A program made the position numbers and the translations under genes. From positions 1 through 64,000 of the forward strand of contig ABCO01000009.1 of the NCBI GenBank assembly GCA_000170815.1: 64,000 nt of DNA, given 5' to 3'. Shown one piece after another: positions 46,423 to 53,943 of the stretch. The notes beneath the pieces were generated by a model. The model was not told the DNA's origin, did no database searches, and was given only the letters and a program-made list of their open reading frames with translations. The stretch is from an unidentified eubacterium SCB49. Its GTDB lineage: Bacteria > Bacteroidota > Bacteroidia > Flavobacteriales > Flavobacteriaceae. Each line of letters begins with the position of its first letter. Position 1 is the stretch's first letter.

Positions 46423-46947
46423 CTATTCTTTTATATATTGATATAATAATTCGTCTTTATAATTTCCTTCAGAAATTATCCAATCTTTTTTAATCCCTAC
46501 TTTAATAAATCCTTGATTTTCAAACAAAGTAATACTCGCGACATTATCTGTCGTGATATTTGCATATAATTGATGTACATTAAATGCTTTAAAGGCATAA
46601 TCACACAATACACGTAACGCTTCTTTTCCGTACCCTTTACCTCTCGCTTCTTCTAATAATAAGATACCCACCCCTACTCTTCTATTTTTAGGGTCAAAAT
46701 CAAACAAGTCTATAAAACCAATTGCTTTGTCATTATCTGAAGTAGCAACCACAAGCCTTAATTGTTTTGCTTCGTAAATATCTTGATGCGCGTTATTTAA
46801 ATACTGCGTTAGTATATGCTTTGAGTATGGAGCTTGCGTATTACTTAACTCCCATCCTGCTGTATCATTTTCTATAGAAAATAACAAATCAAGATCCTCA
46901 ACTTCTAATGCTCTTAGGTAGATATGTGTTCCTTGTAAATGTATCAT
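46423..46947 (-). CDS. GNAT family N-acetyltransferase (RimJ/RimL-like)
   Basis: A 174-residue acetyltransferase: IYLRALEVEDLDLLFSIEND and the acetyl-CoA loop LEEARGKGYGKEALRVLCDYAF, then NVASITLFENQGF. This is the RimJ/L or SpeG-like subgroup; the substrate is unknown. The ATG at 46947 overlaps the dapF stop as ATGA; a TTG two codons upstream is less likely. It sits between dapF and mltG in a three-gene operon. Confidence 0.9.
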   Translation of the reverse strand: MIHLQGTHIYLRALEVEDLDLLFSIENDTAGWELSNTQAPYSKHILTQYLNNAHQDIYEAKQLRLVVATSDNDKAIGFIDLFDFDPKNRRVGVGILLLEEARGKGYGKEALRVLCDYAFKAFNVHQLYANITTDNVASITLFENQGFIKVGIKKDWIISEGNYKDELLYQYIKE

Positions 46948-47717
46948 TCCCAAACACCTTTAAACACTAAGGTTGCCGGTCCTTCTAAAAACACATTAGA
47001 ATAAACACCGTCAGTAAAGTCAAATTTAACCTGAAGCAATCCACCTTCTGTCATTAAATTTACTTGGTTTTCTTTTAACTTATTTGTTTTATGTAATGCG
47101 ATTGCCACAGCAGTAACTCCCGTACCACATGATAACGTTTCATCCTCTACTCCACGTTCATAAGTTCTAACCTTAAATGTATCTTCAGATTCTTGTTCTA
47201 CAAAATTCACATTGGCACCTTCGTCGCCATAGATAGAATTTCTAATTTCTTTTCCTTGTGTAAAAACCTCAAAGTTTTTAAGATTTTCTACAAGCTGAAC
47301 GTGATGTGGCGAGCCTGTATTTAAAAACATATAATTTTCAAGAACATTTACATCATCTACATCTATCATTTTTAACGAAACACCATCTGCCTTTACAACC
47401 GCTTCGTGAGGGCCATCTATAGCCTGAAATGTAGTAGCACTATTGATCACACCTATTTGCTTTGCAAAATCTACAATACATCTTCCGCCATTACCACACA
47501 TACTACTTTCATTGCCATCTGCATTATAATACACCATTTTAAAATCTAGCGTAGCATCATTTTCTAACAGTATTAAACCATCTGCTCCTACCCCAAACTT
47601 ACGGTCGCACATTAACGCAATTAATTTTGTGTCTTTTTTAGGAAATGTTAGTTCGCGATTATCAATAATCACAAAATCATTTCCGGTTCCCTGATATTTA
47701 TAAAAATTTTGTTTCAT
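46944..47717 (-). CDS. dapF: Diaminopimelate epimerase
   Basis: Converts LL- to meso-diaminopimelate, the cross-linking residue of peptidoglycan and precursor of lysine. Both active-site cysteines are present, in NESSMCGNGGRC and LSCGTGVTA; FYKYQGTGNDFVIIDN is the classic start. ATG at 47717 is preferred to a TTG three codons upstream. The -7 element ends 6 bases before it. 257 residues is typical. Confidence 0.97.
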   Translation of the reverse strand: MKQNFYKYQGTGNDFVIIDNRELTFPKKDTKLIALMCDRKFGVGADGLILLENDATLDFKMVYYNADGNESSMCGNGGRCIVDFAKQIGVINSATTFQAIDGPHEAVVKADGVSLKMIDVDDVNVLENYMFLNTGSPHHVQLVENLKNFEVFTQGKEIRNSIYGDEGANVNFVEQESEDTFKVRTYERGVEDETLSCGTGVTAVAIALHKTNKLKENQVNLMTEGGLLQVKFDFTDGVYSNVFLEGPATLVFKGVWE

Positions 47718-47723
47718 TAAGCG

Positions 47724-47731
47724 CAAAGGTA
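47724..47731 (-). promoter_or_regulatory. -7 element directly before dapF
   Basis: The minus strand reads TACCTTTG, ending 6 bases before the ATG at 47717. Confidence 0.5.
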
Positions 47732-47845
47732 TAAAAAGCCAATCATAATTTCTTAAATGTTAATGGTTGTTAATTTTTGAAATGTGCAATAATAATGCTC
47801 GTCATTTTATTGTTAGATAGTATGAACTTTTAAAAACAACAGCGT

Positions 47846-49237
47846 ATGAACAAGACAATGCAATTACTAGGAGTAGCAATATTCGCCGGAGTTATATCTA
47901 TTAGCGGATATAAATTGTTAGATGATAAACAGACAGATAACAACGTTGCTTTATTAGAAGAAAATTCCACTTTTATCCCGACTACTTATGCTAGTACAAA
48001 CAGCGTAAATTCGGGAGTTGATTTTACTGAAGCTGCTGAAAAAACAGTACACGCAGTAGTACACGTAAAAAACAAAACAATAACATCACAGCCTACTAAT
48101 ATATTTGATTACATGAATGGCAAAGGTCAACCTCGCGCCACACTAGGTACTGGAAGCGGTGTTATTATTTCGCCAGACGGTTATATCGTTACAAACAATC
48201 ACGTCATTGAAAATGCAAGCGAACTTACCGTTACGCTTAATAACAACATAACGTATGAGGCAGAGCTAATAGGCACAGACCCTAAAACAGATATCGCATT
48301 AATCCGTATTAAAGATAGTGATATAGATTTTCCATTTGTACCATTTGCAGACTCTAATACTGTAAAAATTGGAGAATGGGTATTAGCTGTAGGAAACCCA
48401 TTTAACCTTACCTCTACTGTAACAGCTGGAATTGTAAGTGCAAAAGCGAGAGATCTTGCGGGTGATAGTGACACACAATCTTTTATACAAACAGATGCTG
48501 CTGTAAATCGTGGTAATAGCGGAGGCGCACTTGTAAACACTAATGGAGAATTAATAGGAATTAACACAGCTATCACAAGTGAAACAGGATCTTATGTAGG
48601 CTATTCTTTTGCTGTACCTTCTAATAACGCAAGAAAAGTAGTAGAAGACATTATGGAGTTTGGAGATGTACAACGTGGTATTCTAGGTATTTCTGCCTTA
48701 AATAATACGGCTGCAATTGCAAGTGGCGCAAACATTGCTCCTGGCGTACATGTGGCAGATGTAGAAAAAGGGAGCGGCGCAGATAAAGGCGGTATAAAAA
48801 CAGGTGATATTATTCAAAATGTAGACGGAATAAAAATCGCGAAATTCTCTGACTTAGTAGGATACCTCGGGTCTAAACGCCCTAACGACGTAGTAGAAGT
48901 ACAGGTATTACGAGATGGAAACAAAAAAAATATTCCAGTAACATTAATTAAACTTGAAACGCTAGAGATTCCAGATATAGGGTTAGAGGTAAAAAATGTT
49001 TCAGAATCTGCTTTAAAAGCTAGAGGTATTGAATATGGTGTAGAGATAAGTCGCGCCCTAACCCAAGCGACAAAACGATACAGAATAGAAGGTGATATTA
49101 TTACTTTAATTGATGATATTCCAATTAAAAATATAGATGACGCAAAACGCGTAATGAGCACAAGAAGATATGAAGACGCACTTAAAATCACTTTTATTAA
49201 CAAGAAAGGAGAAACGCATTCATATATTTTTAGATAG
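47846..49237 (+). CDS. degP: Do/HtrA family periplasmic serine protease
   Basis: A 463-residue trypsin-like protease and chaperone that handles misfolded envelope proteins. An N-terminal hydrophobic segment (about 5-22) exports or anchors it. The triad is H119 (TNNHV), D149 (PKTDIALI) and S225 (GNSGGAL). A PDZ domain follows (about 270-370, GILGISALNN, GGIKTGDIIQNVDG), and the last 85 residues look like a second, more divergent PDZ. The exact DegP/DegQ/DegS identity is not resolved. A terminator follows; no sigma-E type control can be inferred. Confidence 0.95.
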   Translation: MNKTMQLLGVAIFAGVISISGYKLLDDKQTDNNVALLEENSTFIPTTYASTNSVNSGVDFTEAAEKTVHAVVHVKNKTITSQPTNIFDYMNGKGQPRATLGTGSGVIISPDGYIVTNNHVIENASELTVTLNNNITYEAELIGTDPKTDIALIRIKDSDIDFPFVPFADSNTVKIGEWVLAVGNPFNLTSTVTAGIVSAKARDLAGDSDTQSFIQTDAAVNRGNSGGALVNTNGELIGINTAITSETGSYVGYSFAVPSNNARKVVEDIMEFGDVQRGILGISALNNTAAIASGANIAPGVHVADVEKGSGADKGGIKTGDIIQNVDGIKIAKFSDLVGYLGSKRPNDVVEVQVLRDGNKKNIPVTLIKLETLEIPDIGLEVKNVSESALKARGIEYGVEISRALTQATKRYRIEGDIITLIDDIPIKNIDDAKRVMSTRRYEDALKITFINKKGETHSYIFR

Positions 49238-49262
49238 TTAAGTAAGTGTAATAGTTTAGTTT

Positions 49263-49301
49263 TAAAAGCCTCCATTCTTCAATGAGTTGGGGCTTTTTTT
49301 T
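49263..49301 (+). terminator. Terminator of the htrA gene
   Basis: AAAAGCCTCC pairs imperfectly with GGGGCTTTT around a 14-base loop, followed by a T-run of at least seven. Confidence 0.75.
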
Positions 49302-49563
49302 ATTGAAATTTTAAATAGCACCTTTAATAATCTATATAAAAAATAGAGCAGCATTGTAAAATGCAGCTCTTAAAACTATTTTCAGAAAAACAGCTCACCT
49401 CATCAACCCTTTAACGCTCTTCCCTTTCAGTTGTAGGTCTAACAACCCGCTCCTACTAAAACGTTTTCGATTTCTATCCCTCCAATTGATAGACTTAGGT
49501 TTCACTCAGGCTTATAATTGTTATTATTTCAGAAAAAACCGAAGCCAAACCATTACAAAAGAG
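49302..49563. other. Gene-free region between htrA and the GAPDH gene
   Basis: Within the largest gap of the window (49238-49624) I see no open frame of note and no tRNA shape. At 49346-49369 GAGCAGCATT and AATGCAGCTC form a hairpin with one mismatch and a GTAA loop, without a T-run. The following 150 bases are richer in C and T than usual (49395-49510) and carry no motif I recognise. A small RNA or long leader is possible but unsupported. Confidence 0.35.
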
Positions 49564-49571
49564 TATTTTTG
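49564..49571 (+). promoter_or_regulatory. -7 element of the GAPDH gene
   Basis: TATTTTTG is a full TAnnTTTG match, 53 bases before the ATG at 49625. Confidence 0.5.
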
Positions 49572-49624
49572 CAAAAAATTTTTAACCTGTTTTCTAAACC
49601 GAAAACCTTAAAATTAAACCTATT

Positions 49625-51073
49625 ATGACTTTTGATGACGTTTATGAAAAAGAACTGTCTTTTCAAACAGATCGCCGAAAGGCAACAGTAGAATTTATTA
49701 ATATTATAAGCGACTTATGGTATGACAAATCTATTGAGCTTGTATTATTCCGCAATCAACTTATTGATCGTAATGTAAGTGAGATTCTTAATCTACACGA
49801 GTATGCAGGAGAGTTTGTACAGAAACCAATTTCTATTTTTGATTCTGTTGAGATTGCTCAAGCAATAAAAATGCTAGACTTACCACCATCTAAATTAGAC
49901 ATTGGTAAACTAACGTATGAGTATCATTTAGAGGATAATAAATTTACCGATGCTGCTGCATTTGTTTCTTCAAAATTAGCAGGCGCAAAAGATTCTGAAA
50001 ACATCAAACCAAAAGATGTGGTTTTATATGGTTTTGGACGTATTGGTCGTTTATTAGCTAGAGAGTTAATGACCCGTACTGGTAAAGGAAGCCAGATGCG
50101 TTTAAGAGCAATAGTAACACGTGGAAATATAGATAAAACTGTATTAGAAAAAAGAGCCTCTTTATTACAATATGACTCTGTACACGGTGATTTTGCTGGT
50201 ACTGTTCGTGTTGATATTGAAAACAAAGCCCTTATCATTAACGGTACTACAGTTCATATAATCTCTGCTAACGCACCAGAAGATATAGACTATACAACAT
50301 ACGGAATTAACGATGCGCTTGTAATAGATAACACAGGTGCTTTTAGGGATAAAGAAGCACTAGAAAGACACTTAGTACCTAATGGTGCAAGTAAAGTATT
50401 ACTAACGGCTCCTGGAAAAGGAATCCCTAATATTGTTCACGGTGTAAACCACCTTGACAATGACCCAGATGAGATCAATATCTTTTCTGCTGCATCTTGT
50501 ACTACAAATGCAATTACACCTGTGCTAAAAGCAATGGAAGACAGTTTTGGCGTTGTTCAAGGTCACCTTGAAACAATACACGCCTATACTAACGACCAGA
50601 ATTTGGTGGATAATATGCACAAAAAATACCGTCGTGGTAGAGCTGCTGCCTTAAACATGGTAATTACAGAAACAGGTGCAGGTAGTGCCGTTTCTAAAGC
50701 CTTACCTAGTTTTGAAGGTAAACTAACTTCAAACGCAATTCGTGTTCCTGTACCTAATGGATCTCTTGCTATTTTAAAACTAGAATTAGAGAAAACTACA
50801 TCTGTAGAAGACCTTAATGCTACCATTAAAAAATATGCATTAGAAGGCAACCTTGTTGAGCAAATTCAATATTCATTAAACAACGAACTTGTATCTAGCG
50901 ATATCGTTGGTTCTTCTGCCCCATCTATTTTTGACAGTAACGCAACTATCGTTACTAAAGATGGTAAAAACTGCGTAATCTACGTATGGTATGATAACGA
51001 GTATGGATACAGCCATCAGGTAATCCGTCTTGCTAAACATATCAGTAAAGTAAGAAGATTTACATATTACTAG
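49625..51073 (+). CDS. gap: Glyceraldehyde-3-phosphate dehydrogenase, long form with N-terminal extension
   Basis: Interconverts glyceraldehyde-3-phosphate and 1,3-bisphosphoglycerate. The catalytic part begins near residue 130 (VVLYGFGRIGRLLARELM, Rossmann); the active-site cysteine is C292 in SAASCTTNAITP and the base lies in ETIHAYTNDQ; the end is YVWYDNEYGYSHQVIRLAKHI. The total of 482 residues is about 145 longer than classic GAPDH, owing to a helical N-terminal extension (1-128) without a known domain. Such long forms occur in Bacteroidota; whether they serve glycolysis or gluconeogenesis, and which cofactor they prefer, is not visible. It is a single gene with its own promoter and terminator. 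Confidence 0.95.
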   Translation: MTFDDVYEKELSFQTDRRKATVEFINIISDLWYDKSIELVLFRNQLIDRNVSEILNLHEYAGEFVQKPISIFDSVEIAQAIKMLDLPPSKLDIGKLTYEYHLEDNKFTDAAAFVSSKLAGAKDSENIKPKDVVLYGFGRIGRLLARELMTRTGKGSQMRLRAIVTRGNIDKTVLEKRASLLQYDSVHGDFAGTVRVDIENKALIINGTTVHIISANAPEDIDYTTYGINDALVIDNTGAFRDKEALERHLVPNGASKVLLTAPGKGIPNIVHGVNHLDNDPDEINIFSAASCTTNAITPVLKAMEDSFGVVQGHLETIHAYTNDQNLVDNMHKKYRRGRAAALNMVITETGAGSAVSKALPSFEGKLTSNAIRVPVPNGSLAILKLELEKTTSVEDLNATIKKYALEGNLVEQIQYSLNNELVSSDIVGSSAPSIFDSNATIVTKDGKNCVIYVWYDNEYGYSHQVIRLAKHISKVRRFTYY

Positions 51074-51119
51074 AAATAGAATATATACTTCGGAAATATG
51101 CCGGAGTTGATTAAATTTT

Positions 51120-51150
51120 AAGCTCCGTTACATTTTGTGACGGAGCTTTT
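51120..51150 (+). terminator. Terminator of the GAPDH gene
   Basis: AAGCTCCGT and ACGGAGCTT form a 9-bp stem followed by a T-run. A smaller hairpin (CTTCGG/CCGGAG) lies at 51089-51107 just before it. Confidence 0.9.
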
Positions 51151-51236
51151 TCTTTATAAACATAAATCTAGAAGATTAATAAGCTGATTGAAATTTTACA
51201 ACTACAACAAAATACAGTTTATGGAGTATTAAAGTG

Positions 51237-51244
51237 TATTTTTG
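51237..51244 (+). promoter_or_regulatory. -7 element of the small GNAT gene
   Basis: TATTTTTG, a full TAnnTTTG match, 38 bases before the ATG at 51283. Confidence 0.5.
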
Positions 51245-51282
51245 ATCGCTTTACAAAAAATTACAAAACACATAACAACGCC

Positions 51283-51723
51283 ATGAAAGTCATAAAAGCC
51301 ACCATTACCAATCTAGACCAACTTGTCCCACTATTTGACAATTACAGACAGTTTTACAACAAACCATCAGATATTGAAGGTGCTCATTCTTTTTTGAAAG
51401 CAAGATTTAACAAAAATGAATCTACCATTTTTATTGCCTTAGACGAAAACAATAACGCCTTAGGGTTCACACAACTATACCCGCTTTTTTCTTCAGTAAC
51501 TTTAAAAAGAGATTACCTATTAAATGACCTGTTTGTAAGTGAAAAAGCTAGAGGAAATGGTGTAGGCAAGTCCTTATTATTAAAAGCTCAAGATTTCGCA
51601 ACGCTTAATAATGCTAAAGGTATTATGCTTGAAACTGGCTTTGACAATCCTGCACAGCATCTCTACGAAAAATTAGGTTGGAAAAGAGATCTAGAGGTTT
51701 ACAATTATGAATGGAAAGTCTAA
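51283..51723 (+). CDS. GNAT family N-acetyltransferase
   Basis: A 146-residue acetyltransferase with the acetyl-CoA loop VSEKARGNGVGKSLL and the following helix KAQDFATLNNAKGIMLETG; GWKRDLEVYNYEW closes the fold. Small single-domain GNATs modify amines, antibiotics or amino acids; no substrate can be named. It is a single gene between the GAPDH terminator and trmD. Confidence 0.9.
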   Translation: MKVIKATITNLDQLVPLFDNYRQFYNKPSDIEGAHSFLKARFNKNESTIFIALDENNNALGFTQLYPLFSSVTLKRDYLLNDLFVSEKARGNGVGKSLLLKAQDFATLNNAKGIMLETGFDNPAQHLYEKLGWKRDLEVYNYEWKV

Positions 51724-51847
51724 AACTCATTTTTACCATTAAACTAAACAGAGTGTAAATAAATGTTTGTTTGTACTATTAGTGTTCTTTCTCAATCTCC
51801 CAATGACAATTAATAGTCTACAAATATAAATGGTAAATCAAAACACG

Positions 51848-51855
51848 TATTTTTG
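51848..51855 (+). promoter_or_regulatory. -7 element of trmD
   Basis: TATTTTTG, a full TAnnTTTG match about 42 bases before the trmD ATG; the coordinates may be off by one. Confidence 0.45.
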
Positions 51856-51897
51856 CATAATTCATATCTGACAACCACACACAGAACAAACACAGTC

Positions 51898-52575
51898 ATG
51901 CGCATAGATATTATAACAGTATTACCAGAATTACTAAAAAGCCCTTTTGAAGCAAGCATCTTAAAACGAGCTATAGAAAAAGGATTAGTAGAAGTGCATA
52001 TGCACAATTTACGTGATTTTTCTACAAACAATTACAACCAAATAGACGATTATCAATTTGGTGGTGGAGCAGGAATGGTGATGATGATAGAACCTATTGA
52101 CAAATGTATTTCTAAGCTAAAAGCAGAACGTGATTATGACGAAGTGATTTACATGACACCAGACGGCGAAACCTTAAACCAAGGTATTGCAAATCAGCTT
52201 TCTTGTAAAGAAAATATCATTATCCTATGCGGTCATTATAAAGGTGTTGACCAACGGGTACGAGATCAATTTATCACCCGTGAAATATCGGTAGGAGATT
52301 TTGTTTTAAGTGGTGGAGAACTTGCTGCGGCTATTGTCTGTGATGCTGTAATTAGATTATTACCTGGCGTTTTAGGGAACGAAACTAGTGCCTTGACAGA
52401 TAGTTTTCAAGACGACCTTTTAGCACCACCTATTTATACACGACCTTCAGAATACAAAGGTTGGAAAGTGCCTGATATTTTACTGAGTGGTCATAACGAA
52501 AACATTGATAAATGGCGCGAAGAGCAAGCCTTTAAACGCACAGAAAAACTGCGTCCAGATTTATTAGAAGACTAA
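51898..52575 (+). CDS. trmD: tRNA (guanine-N1)-methyltransferase TrmD
   Basis: Methylates G37 next to the anticodon and prevents +1 frameshifts. The 225 residues start [13 protein letters not shown]; the trefoil-knot SAM site is formed by [12 protein letters not shown] and [29 protein letters not shown] is also conserved. A longer in-frame reading from 51853 would include the -7 promoter element, so the ATG at 51898 is chosen. The gene is not with rpsP-rimM-rplS as in many bacteria. Confidence 0.97.
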   Translation: MRIDIITVLPELLKSPFEASILKRAIEKGLVEVHMHNLRDFSTNNYNQIDDYQFGGGAGMVMMIEPIDKCISKLKAERDYDEVIYMTPDGETLNQGIANQLSCKENIIILCGHYKGVDQRVRDQFITREISVGDFVLSGGELAAAIVCDAVIRLLPGVLGNETSALTDSFQDDLLAPPIYTRPSEYKGWKVPDILLSGHNENIDKWREEQAFKRTEKLRPDLLED

Positions 52576-52690
52576 AACAAACGCTATTTTCTTACAAATG
52601 ATGTTGCTATAAGCTACTTTTAATCTTTTCTTAAAGTGACCTACACCATAATTGTAACTTTATATCTCAAAAAATCAATATACTACTATA

Positions 52691-53005
52691 ATGGACTATG
52701 AAATCTTAACATTCATCAGTGAAGGTGTTTTTTGGATTGTAGAAATCATAATTCTTATAGCCTGTATCATATTAGTAGTAAAACACAAAAACACGTCATT
52801 TAAAATGATGCTTGCTGGCATTGTTTTATCTATGCTTTTAGCCACTATAAAAACAATAATATTTGCGTTGCCAATATTTGATACTGATATAGAACAAAGA
52901 TTATTTACTAATGGAATTCTATCCATATTACAAGCAATAGGATATAGTCTTTTTGGGTTAGGTCTTATTATATATGCCTTAAATTATAACAAAAAAATTG
53001 GATAA
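52691..53005 (+). CDS. Small membrane protein of unknown function
   Basis: A 104-residue protein with three hydrophobic helices (about 13-32, 38-60 and 74-97) and few charged residues; I recognise no family. The 3' end overlaps the pseudouridine synthase start by 8 bases, which implies co-transcription and suggests it is real. No signal peptide distinct from the first helix. Confidence 0.6.
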   Translation: MDYEILTFISEGVFWIVEIIILIACIILVVKHKNTSFKMMLAGIVLSMLLATIKTIIFALPIFDTDIEQRLFTNGILSILQAIGYSLFGLGLIIYALNYNKKIG

Positions 53006-53900
53006 CAAGGATACAAAAATAGTAATAGAAGAATGTGTTCTTACCGCTGTCGAAGCAAACACAAGGCTCTCAGACCTTACTGCCGGTACATTTAAAACCA
53101 TCACTTCTAGAAAAGCTTTTAAAAAAGCAATAAAACAAGGCTGTGTTACCCTTAATAACAAGCAAGCATATACAGGCGATTATGTGAATGAAAATGACCT
53201 CATTACTATTTATAAAGACAAATCAATTTCAAAAAAACCAAGCATTCAAATACCTTTAAAAGTTTTATTTGAAGACAACCATCTTGCTATTATTCATAAA
53301 CCTGCAGGTGTTGAAGTAAGTGGAAATAAAAAGTACACCATTGAAAACGCTTTACCTTCTTTATTAAAAAAGAGCAATCAAAAAGATGCTTTAGACAGAC
53401 CACTCCCCGCGCATCGACTAGACTACCCAACAAGTGGATGCCTTTTAATAGGTAAAACTTCTGAAACATTACAGGCTTTACACCGTATGTTTGAAAAAAG
53501 AGAGATTTCTAAAAAATACATCGCAGTTACTTTAGGAAATCAAATTACTGAAGGAAAAATAGACAAGCCAATTGACGATAAGGCTTCTCTAACAACCTTT
53601 AAAACGCTACAAACAATTACTTCAAAAAAATACAACGCACTTAACTTAGTATTACTTACTCCACATACAGGAAGAAGACATCAATTAAGAAAACATATGA
53701 TGCAGCTTGGAAACCCTATTTTTGGAGAAAAAACCTACGGTGATATTAATGATCAAGGAAAAGGTAGCGGATTATTTTTACATGCCATCGCATTAAGTTT
53801 TAAACACCCTATAGATAATAAGACTTTAATAATCAAAAGTGAGGCTCCTAGAAAATTTCAAAAGTTATTTCCATCTCACAATCAACTCATATGCTTGTAA
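52998..53900 (+). CDS. RluA family RNA pseudouridine synthase
   Basis: Isomerises uridine to pseudouridine in rRNA or tRNA. An S4-like N-terminal region (about 25-72, TSRKAFKKAIKQGCVTLNN) is followed by the RluA catalytic core with Asp in AHRLDYPTSGCLLIGKT, KKYIAVTLG, and the C-terminal HTGRRHQLRKHM. 300 residues. The start is TTG at 52998, since the next Met lies far inside. The exact target base is unknown. Confidence 0.93.
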   Translation: MDNKDTKIVIEECVLTAVEANTRLSDLTAGTFKTITSRKAFKKAIKQGCVTLNNKQAYTGDYVNENDLITIYKDKSISKKPSIQIPLKVLFEDNHLAIIHKPAGVEVSGNKKYTIENALPSLLKKSNQKDALDRPLPAHRLDYPTSGCLLIGKTSETLQALHRMFEKREISKKYIAVTLGNQITEGKIDKPIDDKASLTTFKTLQTITSKKYNALNLVLLTPHTGRRHQLRKHMMQLGNPIFGEKTYGDINDQGKGSGLFLHAIALSFKHPIDNKTLIIKSEAPRKFQKLFPSHNQLICL

Positions 53901-53943
53901 GTAAGAGTAAATAATCCTTATATTGCAGCAAAAAACCAATCAA

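Noticed and set aside
49346..49369. Hairpin as an intrinsic terminator
   Set aside because: No T-run follows, and the htrA transcript already has a better terminator at 49263-49301.
51841..51897. Extended TrmD start at the upstream TTG
   Set aside because: That codon lies within the TAnnTTTG promoter element and the added 15 residues are not part of TrmD.
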